Origin: Pseudomonas caricapapayae
Lineage (GTDB): Bacteria > Pseudomonadota > Gammaproteobacteria > Pseudomonadales > Pseudomonadaceae
Length of the DNA stretch: 64,000 bases
Direction: 5' to 3'
Assembly (NCBI RefSeq): GCF_001400735.1
Contig: NZ_LJPW01000144.1
Location: 62,001-126,000 of the forward strand
Shown here: piece by piece, positions 26,729 through 37,450 of the stretch
How positions within the stretch are numbered: position 1 is the stretch's first letter
How the letters are laid out: each line of letters opens with the position of its first letter
Program-made: the position numbers and the translations under genes
The notes under the pieces: generated by a model
What the model was told of the DNA's origin: nothing
Seen by the model: only the letters and a program-made list of their open reading frames with translations
Database searches by the model: none

Positions 26729-27336
26729 AAACCCCTTATCTCTGCACGATTCAACGCCAGCCATTGCAAGGCGATGATCGTCGATGCGTTCTTGATTGTT
26801 CCGTCTTTCATCGCCTGCAGGGCGTCATCGAACGACCAGACCGTTACCCGGATGTCTTCGCCTTCAGACTCGAGACCGTGCAAGCCGCCCGCCCCATCAC
26901 TGCTGCAACGCCCCAGAAACAGGTGAACGAACTCATCGCTGCCACCGGGCGAAGGGAAATATTTAGTGATTGGCCATAATGCCTCGAACGTCAGTCCAGC
27001 TTCCTCTTCTGCCTCGCGATGAGCAACTTCTTCCGGCTGTTCGTCCTTGTCAATGAGGCCTGCGACCAGTTCGATCAACCAGGGGTTGCTGGTTTTTTTC
27101 ATGGCACCTACGCGAAACTGCTCGATGAGCACGACTTCGTCACGTTTTGCATCATAAGGCAGCACGCAGACGGCATCGTGACGAACGAAAAGCTCGCGGC
27201 TGATTTCCTTGCTCATGCCGCCCGCGAACAGCTCGTGGCGCACGTGCAGCTTGTCCAGTTTGTAGAAGCCCTTGAAGCAGTTTTCACGCTTTATGGTTTC
27301 AAAAGCGCTTGGTGCAGATCGTGTGGTCTGGGTCAT
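26719..27336 (-). CDS. nudF: ADP-ribose pyrophosphatase NudF
   Basis: Nudix hydrolase that cleaves ADP-ribose (and ADP-sugars) to AMP and a sugar phosphate. 205 residues from ATG 27336 (MTQTTRSAPS); ATG 27366, ten codons earlier with AGGA upstream, is an equal alternative. The Nudix box GLIDKDEQPEEVAHREAEEEAGL is complete, and SPGGSDEF follows it as in ADP-ribose-specific members. First gene of the nudF-yqiB-cpdA group. Confidence 0.93.
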   Translation of the reverse strand: MTQTTRSAPSAFETIKRENCFKGFYKLDKLHVRHELFAGGMSKEISRELFVRHDAVCVLPYDAKRDEVVLIEQFRVGAMKKTSNPWLIELVAGLIDKDEQPEEVAHREAEEEAGLTFEALWPITKYFPSPGGSDEFVHLFLGRCSSDGAGGLHGLESEGEDIRVTVWSFDDALQAMKDGTIKNASTIIALQWLALNRAEIRGLWS

Positions 27337-27543
27337 GGGTTTCTCACTTGCTGCCGTTTTTGACATCGGGCCATCCTAACGCGCATCGGCAGTCAGATGC
27401 AGCCCCCTTGAACATGCAGGGTAGACGGCCGGGACTTAAAACAATTCTAATCTGCCATGATCGAACCGAAGACGTTGTTTACAGTCAAACCAGCCTGCAT
27501 ACGTACAACGCAACCGCCTTTACTGACACTGCCAAGGATCAAC

Positions 27544-28290
27544 ATGTCGTTACTGAGGATCACTTCACTGGCTTGCCTGGCCCTGTTGCTCGGCGCCTGC
27601 CAAAGCCTCTTCACGCCCAACATGCGCACACCGCTGCAAGTCCAGCGCGATGCTTCCGAGCTGATCAAGCCGGGCTGCACCACGGCCGACTGCCCGCTGG
27701 TGAATATCGATACCGTGCATTTTCCCGATGAGCCGCGACTGGACGCCATCGTTCAGAAGACCTTGCTGCAACTGACCGTTGCCGACAGCAGCGCTTCGCC
27801 TCCTGCGTCGATCAAAGCCTACCAGGAGCAGTTTCTCAGTCAGGCTCAGGGTCGCAACAGCAGCTATCTGCAGGCCAAGGTACGCGAGCAGCATGACGGT
27901 ATCGTAGTGGTCGAACTGTCCAGCTATCTGGATACCGGCGGAGCACACGGCAACCCCGGCCGGGCGTTCATCAACTATTCGCGCCAGCAGCAGAAAGTCC
28001 TGACCCTTGCCGACATGATCATTCCGGGCAAGGAGAGCGAGTTCTGGCAGAAGGCCCAACTGGCCCACCAGGGCTGGCTGGTCTCGACCAAGATGAATGA
28101 AGACAGCGAGTTCATGAAGACCTGGCCGTTCAAGCGCACGCCACACATCGCACTGACCTACGGCGCAGTGATCCTCAAGTATTCGGTGGACACCATTGCA
28201 CCGTATTCGATGGGCCACATCGAGCTGAAGATCCCCTACCCTCAGCTCAATGGCATCCTCAAGCCGGAGCTGTTCCCCGGCCGCGGCTGA
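27544..28290 (+). CDS. RsiV/DUF3298-like lipoprotein
   Basis: 248 residues from the ATG at 27544 (MSLLRITSLACLAL). The lipoprotein signal peptide ends in lipobox LLGAC (Cys near 19). The mature part has the DUF3298/DUF4163 pattern: ELSSYLDTGGAHGNPGRAFINYS, VLTLADMI and C-terminal YSMGHIELKIPY. The family includes the lysozyme-sensing anti-sigma factor RsiV, but no sigma gene is nearby. Its last 32 bases overlap the convergent cytX 3' end. Confidence 0.8.
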   Translation: MSLLRITSLACLALLLGACQSLFTPNMRTPLQVQRDASELIKPGCTTADCPLVNIDTVHFPDEPRLDAIVQKTLLQLTVADSSASPPASIKAYQEQFLSQAQGRNSSYLQAKVREQHDGIVVVELSSYLDTGGAHGNPGRAFINYSRQQQKVLTLADMIIPGKESEFWQKAQLAHQGWLVSTKMNEDSEFMKTWPFKRTPHIALTYGAVILKYSVDTIAPYSMGHIELKIPYPQLNGILKPELFPGRG

Positions 28291-29551
28291 TTGCTGCACC
28301 GCCGATTAACAGCTGCAATACGCCAGCGACGATGAGCGCTGGCAGTGTTGCACCGATGTCCGGATAAAAACCCGCCAACAGATGATAGGTGCTGAGCCCG
28401 CCCAGCCACGCCAGCAGACTCATCCAGCGCAATCCGCTCTCTACGACCTGGCCACTGCGGCGACGCAGAAGGAAATGGTCGACCAGCACCACGCCGAACA
28501 GCGGCGCAAACACCGAGCCGATCAGCAACAGGAAGTTCTGGTATTGCGCCAACGGTGCCAGACAGGCGATCAGGGTGCAAATCACGCCGATGATCAGCGC
28601 CAGGTGCTCGACCTTGATACGTGACAGTAACACGCTGGATACAGCGGCCGAGTGAATATCGGCGAACGCGTTTTCCGTCTCGTCCAGCAGGATCAGCAGC
28701 AGCGGGATACCCAGGCCCGCGCCGGCCAATGCCAGCAGCAAGGCGTTGACTTCGCCGCTCGGGGCGAACGCCAGCGTGTAGGCGACGCCGAGGCTCATCA
28801 GCCAGAAGTTACCGATGAAAAAGCCTGCCGCAGTGCCGCCGAACACCCGTTTTGCGCGTTGGCCGAAACGCGAGTAATCGGCAATCAACGGCAGCCAGGA
28901 CAGGGGCATGGCGATGGCAATGTCGAACCCTGAGGCGAACGGCAGCGAACCGTCACCGGATGTTGCCCACAGCGCTGGCAGATCAGCCTTGGCCAGCAGG
29001 TTCCAGGTCAGCCATGAACAAGCGGCCAGCAGTATCCAGATGCCCCATTTGCGCAAGAACCGGCGCACGAAGGTCAAGGGCCCGCTGACCGCCAGCAGCG
29101 TGGCCAGCGCACCGAAAAACAGGGTCCACAGCAGCGGATGTGCCCACAGACTGCCCTCTGCAAACGCCTTGGCCCCCAGCAGGCTGGCAGCATCACGCAT
29201 GACGATAATCTCGAACGAGCCCCAACCGATCAGTTGCAGCAAGTTCAATACGGCAGGCAGCGACGCGCCCTTGCTGCCCAGACTGAGCTTGAGCGCGGCC
29301 ATGGATGATAAGCCGGTGTCGCTGCCGATCACGCCGACACTGGCGAGCAGCAAAACACCCACCAACGTGCCCAGAAAAATTGCCAGCATCGAGCCGGACA
29401 TCCCCAGACCCGGCGCCAACAAGGCCCCGGTCTGCAATACCATCAGGCCGATACCAAGGGAAAACCACAGGGAAAACAGGTCCCGCCCACCGAATACCCG
29501 CTGACTGGCGGGGACAGGAGTGTCGGGAGAATAGGTGCCGGGTGTGTTCAC
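28259..29551 (-). CDS. cytX: Putative hydroxymethylpyrimidine transporter CytX
   Basis: 430 residues from GTG 29551 (VNTPGTYSPD), with about twelve hydrophobic segments in the nucleobase:cation symporter-1 pattern. CytX homologues are found under TPP riboswitches and are thought to import the thiamine pyrimidine precursor. Here it follows thiC (gap about 177 bases) on the same strand, downstream of a TPP riboswitch, which supports that substrate. An upstream in-frame ATG at 29674 would add a charged 41-residue extension and is unlikely. Confidence 0.85.
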   Translation of the reverse strand: MNTPGTYSPDTPVPASQRVFGGRDLFSLWFSLGIGLMVLQTGALLAPGLGMSGSMLAIFLGTLVGVLLLASVGVIGSDTGLSSMAALKLSLGSKGASLPAVLNLLQLIGWGSFEIIVMRDAASLLGAKAFAEGSLWAHPLLWTLFFGALATLLAVSGPLTFVRRFLRKWGIWILLAACSWLTWNLLAKADLPALWATSGDGSLPFASGFDIAIAMPLSWLPLIADYSRFGQRAKRVFGGTAAGFFIGNFWLMSLGVAYTLAFAPSGEVNALLLALAGAGLGIPLLLILLDETENAFADIHSAAVSSVLLSRIKVEHLALIIGVICTLIACLAPLAQYQNFLLLIGSVFAPLFGVVLVDHFLLRRRSGQVVESGLRWMSLLAWLGGLSTYHLLAGFYPDIGATLPALIVAGVLQLLIGGAAISRGRGTAPA

Positions 29552-29728
29552 AGGGATGTCTCGTGTAAAAAAATTAGAAACCGAGTGCAATCGCACTGCC
29601 CCATCTGAACCGGACGCGAAGCGAGCCTCTGCCCGCAGCGCGCAGGAGCGAACCGTCGCCCGGTTCGCTGCCACGGCCTTCGGCCAGGATCAAAAGCAGA
29701 ACGGCGTATAACGACGGGCTACTGCTCT

Positions 29729-31621
<1,893 letters not shown>

Positions 31622-32039
31622 GGCTCTCCAGACATCCAGTTGCGGATTTATTGTCGGAGTGACCTGACGTGACGGACGGGTGCACCAGTGCTGGTGCTGA
31701 GTCTCGAAAGAGGGCGAAACTGTTCATTTTTTGAACAATCGACCCCAGACGACACTCAAGAGGACTCGCCGGGAGACGAGAAATCTTGTTCCCTACGCAG
31801 GCGCTAACCTGATCAGGTTCAACGGGATCCGGTTTAACCGATCTCAGCCTCATAGCAAGGCACCCCGACAAGAACGCGATCAGTCTATGCCGGGGCGCGG
31901 TCGCAACGCCAGCCTATTTGCACAGGGCTCGATAAATGGCGCAAATCACCGATTGTTGCTGAAAGCGTCTGGCTCTAAACTCGCTAGCCCGGTAGCTACT
32001 TGTACTGCGACTACTTTCTTCATGAACAGGGAATGCCTC
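31622..32039. other. Intergenic region between thiC and tolC
   Basis: 418 bases between divergent starts. It holds the TPP riboswitch for thiC (31770-31875) and, by position, the promoters for thiC and the outer-membrane protein gene. Nothing else is recognisable; a short open frame running in front of the tolC start lacks a signal peptide and is not supported. Confidence 0.7.
31770..31875 (-). promoter_or_regulatory. TPP riboswitch (THI element) for thiC-cytX
   Basis: Read on the minus strand: TCGGGGTGCC (about 31870-31861), CTGAGATCGG, then the hallmark TGAACCTGATCAGGTTAG, GCGCCTGCGTAGGGAAC and a closing GA-rich arm. All conserved pockets (CUGAGA for HMP; the ACCUGAUC helix; GCGnAGGGA for pyrophosphate) are present. 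TPP binding normally lowers thiC expression. Confidence 0.95.
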
Positions 32040-33479
32040 ATGCTGCGCAAACTTTCGTTGGTTGTGGCCGTTTCGTTTGCGTCCAGCGGACTGACATGGG
32101 CAGCCGATATGCCACTGCCGACCCAGACGGGTCTGTTGAGCGTGTACCAGCAGGCGGTGGACAACAACGCTGATCTCGCGGCATCCCGCGCCGATTACGA
32201 TGCCCGCAAGGAAGCCGTACCCCAGGCCCGGGCCGGTTTGCTGCCGAACATCTCGGGCAGCGCGCAGAGCAACAATACCCGCACCAGCATTGACCAGCCC
32301 AGAGCCGTGGCCACCCGCAGCGGCAATGTTTATCAGGCTACCCTGAGCCAGCCGATCTTTCGCGCCGACCGCTGGTTCCAGTTGCAGGCCGCCGAAGCGA
32401 GCAACGAACAGGCGGCACTGGAGCTGTCGGCTACCGAACAGAACCTGATCCTGCAATCGGCACAGAGCTATTTCAGCGTACTGCGCGCGCAAGACAATCT
32501 GGCCTCGACCAAGGCCGAGGAAGCAGCGTTCAAACGCCAGCTCGATCAGGCCAACGAGCGCTTTGATGTGGGCCTTTCGGACAAGACCGATGTGCTGCAG
32601 GCTCAGGCCAGTTATGACACCTCAAGGGCCAGCCGGATCCTCGCCAAGCGCCAGGTGGACGATGCGTTTCAGGCTCTGGTGACGCTGACCAATCGTGAAT
32701 ACAACTCCATCGAAGGCATCGTGCACACCTTGCCTGTGCTTGCGCCGACACCCAATGATGCCAAAGCCTGGGTCGATACCGCCGCACAACAGAACCTGAA
32801 CCTGCTGGCCAGTAACTATGCCGTCAACGCAGCCGAAGAAACCCTGCGTCAACGCAAGGCCGGGCATGCTCCGACACTCGACGCCGTGGCGACTTATCAG
32901 CGCGGCGACAACGATGCACTGGGTTTCAGCAACCCCAACTACACCGGCCGCAATTATGGCGGCGATGTCGAGCAGCGCAGCATTGGCGTCCAGCTGAATA
33001 TCCCGATCTACAGCGGTGGCCTGACCAGCTCACAGGTACGCGAGGCCTATGCGCGCCTGAGCCAGAGCGAACAACGCCGTGAAAGCCTGCGCCGTCAGGT
33101 GGTGGAAAACACCCGCAACCTGCATCGCGCGGTGAATACCGATGTGGAGCAGGTCCAGGCCCGCAAGCAGTCGATCATCTCCAACCAGAGCGCGCTGGAA
33201 GCCACCGAAATCGGTTATCAGGTCGGTACCCGCAACATCGTCGACGTGCTGGATGCGCAGCGCCAGCTGTACGCCTCGGTGCGTGATTACAACAATACGC
33301 GTTACGACTACATCATCGACAACCTGCGCCTCAAGCAGGCAGCAGGCACCCTGAACCCGGGCGATCTGCAGGACCTGTCGCGCTACCTGAAAGCCGACTA
33401 CAACCCGGACAAGGACTTTCTGCCGCCGGACCTGGCGACTGCCGCGCAGAAGAACTTCGAACGACCTGCAAAGCGCTGA
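32040..33479 (+). CDS. tolC: TolC-family outer membrane efflux/secretion channel
   Basis: 479 residues from the ATG at 32040 (MLRKLSLVVAV; AGGGAA upstream). A signal peptide ends at TWAADMP. The internal structural repeat of TolC proteins is visible: SVYQQAVDNNADLAASRADYDA in the first half and NLLASNYAVNAAEETLRQRKAGHAPTLD in the second. Helical barrel residues include VGLSDKTDVLQAQ and VGTRNIVDVLDAQRQL. Position beside thiC matches OpmH of P. aeruginosa. It partners inner-membrane transporters encoded elsewhere. Confidence 0.93.
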   Translation: MLRKLSLVVAVSFASSGLTWAADMPLPTQTGLLSVYQQAVDNNADLAASRADYDARKEAVPQARAGLLPNISGSAQSNNTRTSIDQPRAVATRSGNVYQATLSQPIFRADRWFQLQAAEASNEQAALELSATEQNLILQSAQSYFSVLRAQDNLASTKAEEAAFKRQLDQANERFDVGLSDKTDVLQAQASYDTSRASRILAKRQVDDAFQALVTLTNREYNSIEGIVHTLPVLAPTPNDAKAWVDTAAQQNLNLLASNYAVNAAEETLRQRKAGHAPTLDAVATYQRGDNDALGFSNPNYTGRNYGGDVEQRSIGVQLNIPIYSGGLTSSQVREAYARLSQSEQRRESLRRQVVENTRNLHRAVNTDVEQVQARKQSIISNQSALEATEIGYQVGTRNIVDVLDAQRQLYASVRDYNNTRYDYIIDNLRLKQAAGTLNPGDLQDLSRYLKADYNPDKDFLPPDLATAAQKNFERPAKR

Positions 33480-33489
33480 GATCGCTGGC

Positions 33490-33690
33490 CGCTCTGGATG
33501 CTCTGCGCCCGACTTCAAGTCATGCAGCGCGACGCGGAGCGTCACCCAAGGCATTCCCACGGGCATTCCCACGCTGGAGCGTGAGGAACGACAGGTGTCT
33601 GGACGAGCGTGAAAAAAGCCAGGTGTCTGAAAAACCACTATCGTGCGACGCTCTGCGTCGCTAATGCCGTTCTGGACGCTCTGCGTCCTC
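33490..33690. repeat. Cluster of REP-like palindromic modules
   Basis: Between convergent tolC and waaA. It contains GCTCTGCGCC (about 33500), GCGACGCGGAGCGTCAC (33529-33544), GGCATTCCCACG repeated directly (33550-33571) leading into ACGCTGGAGCGTGAGGAACG, then CGACGCTCTGCGTCG (33647-33661) and GGACGCTCTGCGTCC (33674-33688, a perfect palindromic arm pair). Bases 33664-33689 are identical to 17383-17408. It probably also ends the two converging transcripts. Confidence 0.7.
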
Positions 33691-33696
33691 CCCGAC

Positions 33697-34977
33697 TCAG
33701 CGACAGCCCATCAACCGTCCGATCCCGTCGAGCAGGCGTTGCAGCGCGCCCTGATTAGCCTTCATCACCGCAAGCCCTGCATCGGCCATGTTGCGCGCCT
33801 GCTGCGGCTGGTCGAAAAGACCTTGCACGGCGGTGGCCAGCGATGTTGCATCGCTCACCTCTTGCAGCGCACCAGCCTTGCGCAACATCGTGGCAATCTC
33901 AAGGAAGTTGAACAGGTGCGGGCCGCTGAGCACCGGCCTGGCCAGTGCCGCAGGCTCCAGCAAGTTGTGTCCGCCGTTGGGCACCAGGCTGCCGCCCACG
34001 AAAGCGATATCCGCCAGGGCATAGAGAAACAGCAGCTCGCCCATGGTATCGCCCATCAGTACGGAAACGTCCGCCGTGACCGCCTGCATGGATGAACGCC
34101 TGACCGTCGTAAAACCCTGTTGCTGACACAGCGCATGCACGCTATCGAACCGCTCGGGATGACGCGGCACCAGAATCAGCAGCGCATCGGGATGATGCTT
34201 CAGTAACGTGCGATGCGCCGACAGTACGCTTTCGTCCTCGCCCGCATGGGTGCTGGCGGCGATCCAGACCGGACGTTGCGTGGTCTGCCATTGCTCCCGT
34301 AAATGCGCGGCACGCTCCAGCAGTTGCGGATCGATGCTCAGGTCGAACTTGATCGAGCCGGTCACCGACACGCACTCGGGACGCGCGCCCAGATCACGGA
34401 AGCGCTGTGCCTCGGCTTCGGTCTGCACCGCAAACCACGCCATTTCCGCCAGCATCGGCCGGGTCAGCCTGGCAAAGCGGGCATAGCCACGCGCCGAACG
34501 CTCCGACAGCCGCGCATTGGCGAGCACCACGGGGATTGCGCGCAAGGCGCACTGGTGAATATGGTTGGGCCACAACTCGGTTTCCATGATGATGCCCAGC
34601 CGTGGTTGCACATGATCGAGAAAACGGCTGGCAGCCCACGGCAGGTCATACGGCAGGTAGCAATGCTGAATGCGCGGCTCGTCGGCGAACAGCGCCCTGA
34701 TTCGTTCCGAACCTGTTGGCGTCATGCAAGTCACAGTGATCGGCAGTCGGGGATATTGCATCAGCAGCGCACGAATCATCGGCGCAGCCGCGATGCTTTC
34801 GCCCACGGACACCGCATGCACCCAGATACCGCCACGCTGCATGGCAGGCATCCCCCTGGCGAAGCGCTCGCCGATGCGCTGGCGATACGCCGGGGCCTTG
34901 CGCGCACGCAACCACAGGCGCAGGGCAACCAGCGGCAGGCCGAGATGAAACAGTACGGTGTAAAGAGTTCTATTCAT
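33697..34977 (-). CDS. waaA: 3-deoxy-D-manno-octulosonic acid (Kdo) transferase WaaA
   Basis: Adds Kdo residues from CMP-Kdo to lipid IVA at the inner membrane, the first step in core building. 426 residues: an N-terminal membrane-association helix (about 1-22), the GT-B N-domain with VHAVSVGESIAA and METELWPN, and a C-domain with VPRHPERF, GDTMGEL and FVGGSLVPNGGHN. The catalytic Glu is in VSVGES (about residue 60). Also called kdtA. Confidence 0.97.
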   Translation of the reverse strand: MNRTLYTVLFHLGLPLVALRLWLRARKAPAYRQRIGERFARGMPAMQRGGIWVHAVSVGESIAAAPMIRALLMQYPRLPITVTCMTPTGSERIRALFADEPRIQHCYLPYDLPWAASRFLDHVQPRLGIIMETELWPNHIHQCALRAIPVVLANARLSERSARGYARFARLTRPMLAEMAWFAVQTEAEAQRFRDLGARPECVSVTGSIKFDLSIDPQLLERAAHLREQWQTTQRPVWIAASTHAGEDESVLSAHRTLLKHHPDALLILVPRHPERFDSVHALCQQQGFTTVRRSSMQAVTADVSVLMGDTMGELLFLYALADIAFVGGSLVPNGGHNLLEPAALARPVLSGPHLFNFLEIATMLRKAGALQEVSDATSLATAVQGLFDQPQQARNMADAGLAVMKANQGALQRLLDGIGRLMGCR

Positions 34978-35046
34978 GGGCGCGGAGTTTATCAGCCCGC
35001 CATCACAAGTCGCTAGAATGCGCAGCCCGACGAAAAGGAATGCACC

Positions 35047-35379
35047 ATGAACGCTTATTACCTGCTGGCTATTGCCGTCTGCGCGGAAGTCATCGCCACT
35101 ACCTCCATGAAGGCCGTCAAGGGATTCAGCACGCCTCTGCCGCTGTTACTGCTGATCACCGGCTATGCGATTGCGTTCTGGATGCTGATTCTGGTCATGC
35201 GCACGATCCCGGTCGGCATCACTTACGCCATCTGGTCAGGCATGGGCATCGTCATGGTCAGCATCGCGGCGTTCTTTATCTACGGCCAGAAACTCGACCT
35301 GCCTGCGCTGTTGGGCATGGGCATGATCGTGGCGGGCGTGGCGGTCATTCAGCTGTTCTCGAAAACCGCCGGGCATTGA
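35047..35379 (+). CDS. Small multidrug resistance (SMR) transporter
   Basis: 110 residues with four membrane helices. The substrate/proton Glu is in CAEVIATTSMK (Glu14), and the SMR signature AIWSGMGIVMVS is in TM3. Like EmrE it should exchange cationic compounds for protons as an antiparallel dimer; a guanidinium exporter cannot be excluded, but Glu14 followed by VIATTSMK fits the EmrE/QAC type. It is divergent from waaA. Confidence 0.9.
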   Translation: MNAYYLLAIAVCAEVIATTSMKAVKGFSTPLPLLLLITGYAIAFWMLILVMRTIPVGITYAIWSGMGIVMVSIAAFFIYGQKLDLPALLGMGMIVAGVAVIQLFSKTAGH

Positions 35380-35392
35380 AAACCTGATCCTT

Positions 35393-35398
35393 TATAAT
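35393..35398 (+). promoter_or_regulatory. Possible -10 element for the oxidoreductase gene
   Basis: TATAAT, a perfect sigma-70 -10 hexamer, lies 30 bases before the ATG at 35428. I found no convincing -35 at the expected distance, so this is tentative. Confidence 0.3.
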
Positions 35399-35427
35399 GT
35401 TCGTACTTTTTGCTCACTGAGGTGCTC

Positions 35428-36603
35428 ATGCCATCGGTTATTTCCACTGACGTGCTGATTGTCGGGGCTGGCGTCGCCGGTCTATGGCTCAATGCCCGGT
35501 TGCGTCGTCAAGGGTTCTCGACAGTGCTGGTAGAAAGCGCCAGCCTGGGTGGCGGGCAAAGCCTCAAGTCGCAGGGGATTATCCACGGCGGTGCCAAGTA
35601 CGCGCTGCATGGTGCGCTGTCCGGTGCCTCCGAGGCCATTGCCGACATGCCGCGGCGCTGGCGTGAAGCACTCGATGGCAAAGGCGAGCTGGACCTGTCC
35701 GGTGTGCGCCTGCTGTCCGAGGCCCATTATCTGTGGTCGCCGGGCACTATCGCCGGCAACCTGACCAGCTTCTTCGCCAGCAAGGCGGTGCGCGGGCGCG
35801 TGGATCAGGTCAAGGGCGAGCAACTGCCGCCCGCACTGCAACACCCTAAATTCAAGGGCAAGGTCTATCGACTCGCCGAGCTGGTGGTCGATGTGCCGAG
35901 CCTGATCGGGCGACTTGCCGAGCTGGCCGGTGACAGCCTGCTGGCCGGGCAGAAGATCGAGCCGCTCCACGAGAACGATGAACTGGTCGGTCTGCGTGTC
36001 GACGGGCGCGATATTCATGCGCAGCGTATCGTCCTCAGTGCCGGTGGCGGCAATGCCGATTTGCTGAACGCACTTGGCGTGTCGCAACCGCAGATGCAGC
36101 GCCGCCCCTTGCACATGGTGCTGGTCAAGGGGCCGACGTTGAAACCGCTGTTTGCCCACTGCCTGGGTGGCGGTCCCAAACCACGCATCACGGTGACCAC
36201 TCATCCTGCGGCCGACGGTCAGTGGGTGTGGTACCTGGGCGGCGATCTTGCCGAGGCCGAGGGCGTGGCGCGCGAACCGGATGCGCAGATTGCCGTCGCC
36301 CGCAAGGAGCTTGAAGCCCTGCTGCCGTGGGTCGACCTGAGTCAGGCGCGATGGGCGACCCTGCGCGTGGACCGCGCCGAACCTGCCCAGTCGGGCCTTG
36401 TACGGCCAGACAACGCCTTCCTCGACAGTCAGCGCCGCCTGATGGTCGGCTGGCCGACCAAGCTGGCGCTGGCCCCGGACTTCGCGGACCGGGTACTGTC
36501 GCAGTTGTCCAGAGACGGCATCCACCCGACGCCGCAATCACCGCTGAGCGATGTGCCAAGGCCGCCGATGGCCCTACCTGTCTGGGATGAACTGCTGCCA
36601 TGA
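35428..36603 (+). CDS. FAD-dependent oxidoreductase
   Basis: 391 residues from the ATG at 35428 (MPSVISTDVLIVGAGVAG). The N-terminal dinucleotide-binding motif is VGAGVAGLWLNARL, with a LVESASLGGGQSLKSQGIIHGG stretch typical of the D-amino-acid/glycerol-3-phosphate dehydrogenase (DAO) superfamily, and VLSAGGGNADLL in the FAD-binding second half. The substrate is unknown. It overlaps the next gene by 4 bases (ATGA), forming a three-gene run with the aldo/keto reductase and the 318-residue protein. The run is conserved at this locus in other pseudomonads. Confidence 0.8.
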   Translation: MPSVISTDVLIVGAGVAGLWLNARLRRQGFSTVLVESASLGGGQSLKSQGIIHGGAKYALHGALSGASEAIADMPRRWREALDGKGELDLSGVRLLSEAHYLWSPGTIAGNLTSFFASKAVRGRVDQVKGEQLPPALQHPKFKGKVYRLAELVVDVPSLIGRLAELAGDSLLAGQKIEPLHENDELVGLRVDGRDIHAQRIVLSAGGGNADLLNALGVSQPQMQRRPLHMVLVKGPTLKPLFAHCLGGGPKPRITVTTHPAADGQWVWYLGGDLAEAEGVAREPDAQIAVARKELEALLPWVDLSQARWATLRVDRAEPAQSGLVRPDNAFLDSQRRLMVGWPTKLALAPDFADRVLSQLSRDGIHPTPQSPLSDVPRPPMALPVWDELLP

Positions 36604-37418
36604 GCCTGAAAACCCTGCACGACCTGCATCGCCCGCTTGGCAGCAGTGGCCTGAGCGTATCGCCGCTGGGCCTGGGCACTGTCAAACTGGGGCGCGACCA
36701 AGGCGTCAAATACCCCAGCGGCTTCAAGATTCCCGATGACCAGCAGGCGCAGATGCTGCTCAGGATGGCCCGCGACATGGGCATCAACCTCATCGACACT
36801 GCCCCCGCCTACGGCACCAGCGAAGAACGCCTTGGCCCGTTGCTGCGTGGCCAGCGCCAGGACTGGGTGATTGTCAGCAAGGTGGGGGAAGAGTTCCGTG
36901 ATGGCCAGTCGAGCCATGACTTCAGTGCCGAACACACACGTAGATCGGTAGAACGCAGCTTGAAACGTCTTGAAACTGACTTTCTCGATCTGGTTCTGGT
37001 GCATTCGGACGGCAACGATCTGGCGATTCTCAATGAGGCCGATGTGTATCGGACGCTTGCCGACCTCAAGCGCGAAGGCAAGATCCGTGGCTTCGGATTT
37101 TCCGGCAAGACGGTCGAGGGCGGCCTGCTGGCACTGCGCGACGGAGACTGCGCGATGGTGACCTACAACCTCAACGAGCAAGGTGAAAAACCGGTGCTGG
37201 ATTATGCGGCGGCCCACGGCAAAGGCATCCTGGTGAAGAAGGCGCTGGCCAGTGGTCATGTCTGCCTGACGCCGGGCATGGACCCGGTGCAGGCCAGTTT
37301 CCAGCTACTGTTTGAACATCCGGCGGTTGCCAGTGCTATTGTCGGCACCATCAACCCGTTGCACCTGGCACACAACGTTGCAACTGCCGCTGCCGTGATT
37401 TGCCGTCAGCCTGATTGA
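36600..37418 (+). CDS. Aldo/keto reductase family protein
   Basis: 272 residues, TIM-barrel type. Catalytic tetrad residues are visible in order: Asp in LIDTAPAYG, Tyr of AYGTSEE, Lys in VIVSKVG and His in LVLVHSDG; the C-terminus has GTINPLHL as the NADP-binding loop. The substrate is unknown. The ATG overlaps the preceding stop; the end overlaps an alternative start of the following gene. Confidence 0.88.
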   Translation: MSLKTLHDLHRPLGSSGLSVSPLGLGTVKLGRDQGVKYPSGFKIPDDQQAQMLLRMARDMGINLIDTAPAYGTSEERLGPLLRGQRQDWVIVSKVGEEFRDGQSSHDFSAEHTRRSVERSLKRLETDFLDLVLVHSDGNDLAILNEADVYRTLADLKREGKIRGFGFSGKTVEGGLLALRDGDCAMVTYNLNEQGEKPVLDYAAAHGKGILVKKALASGHVCLTPGMDPVQASFQLLFEHPAVASAIVGTINPLHLAHNVATAAAVICRQPD

Positions 37419-37450
37419 GGCGGCCGACCCCAACGCAAGAAGGAGCCGTT

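Noticed and set aside
31731..32039. N-terminal extension of the TolC-family protein
   Set aside because: It would begin inside the thiC riboswitch and bury the signal peptide; the ATG at 32040 is preferred.
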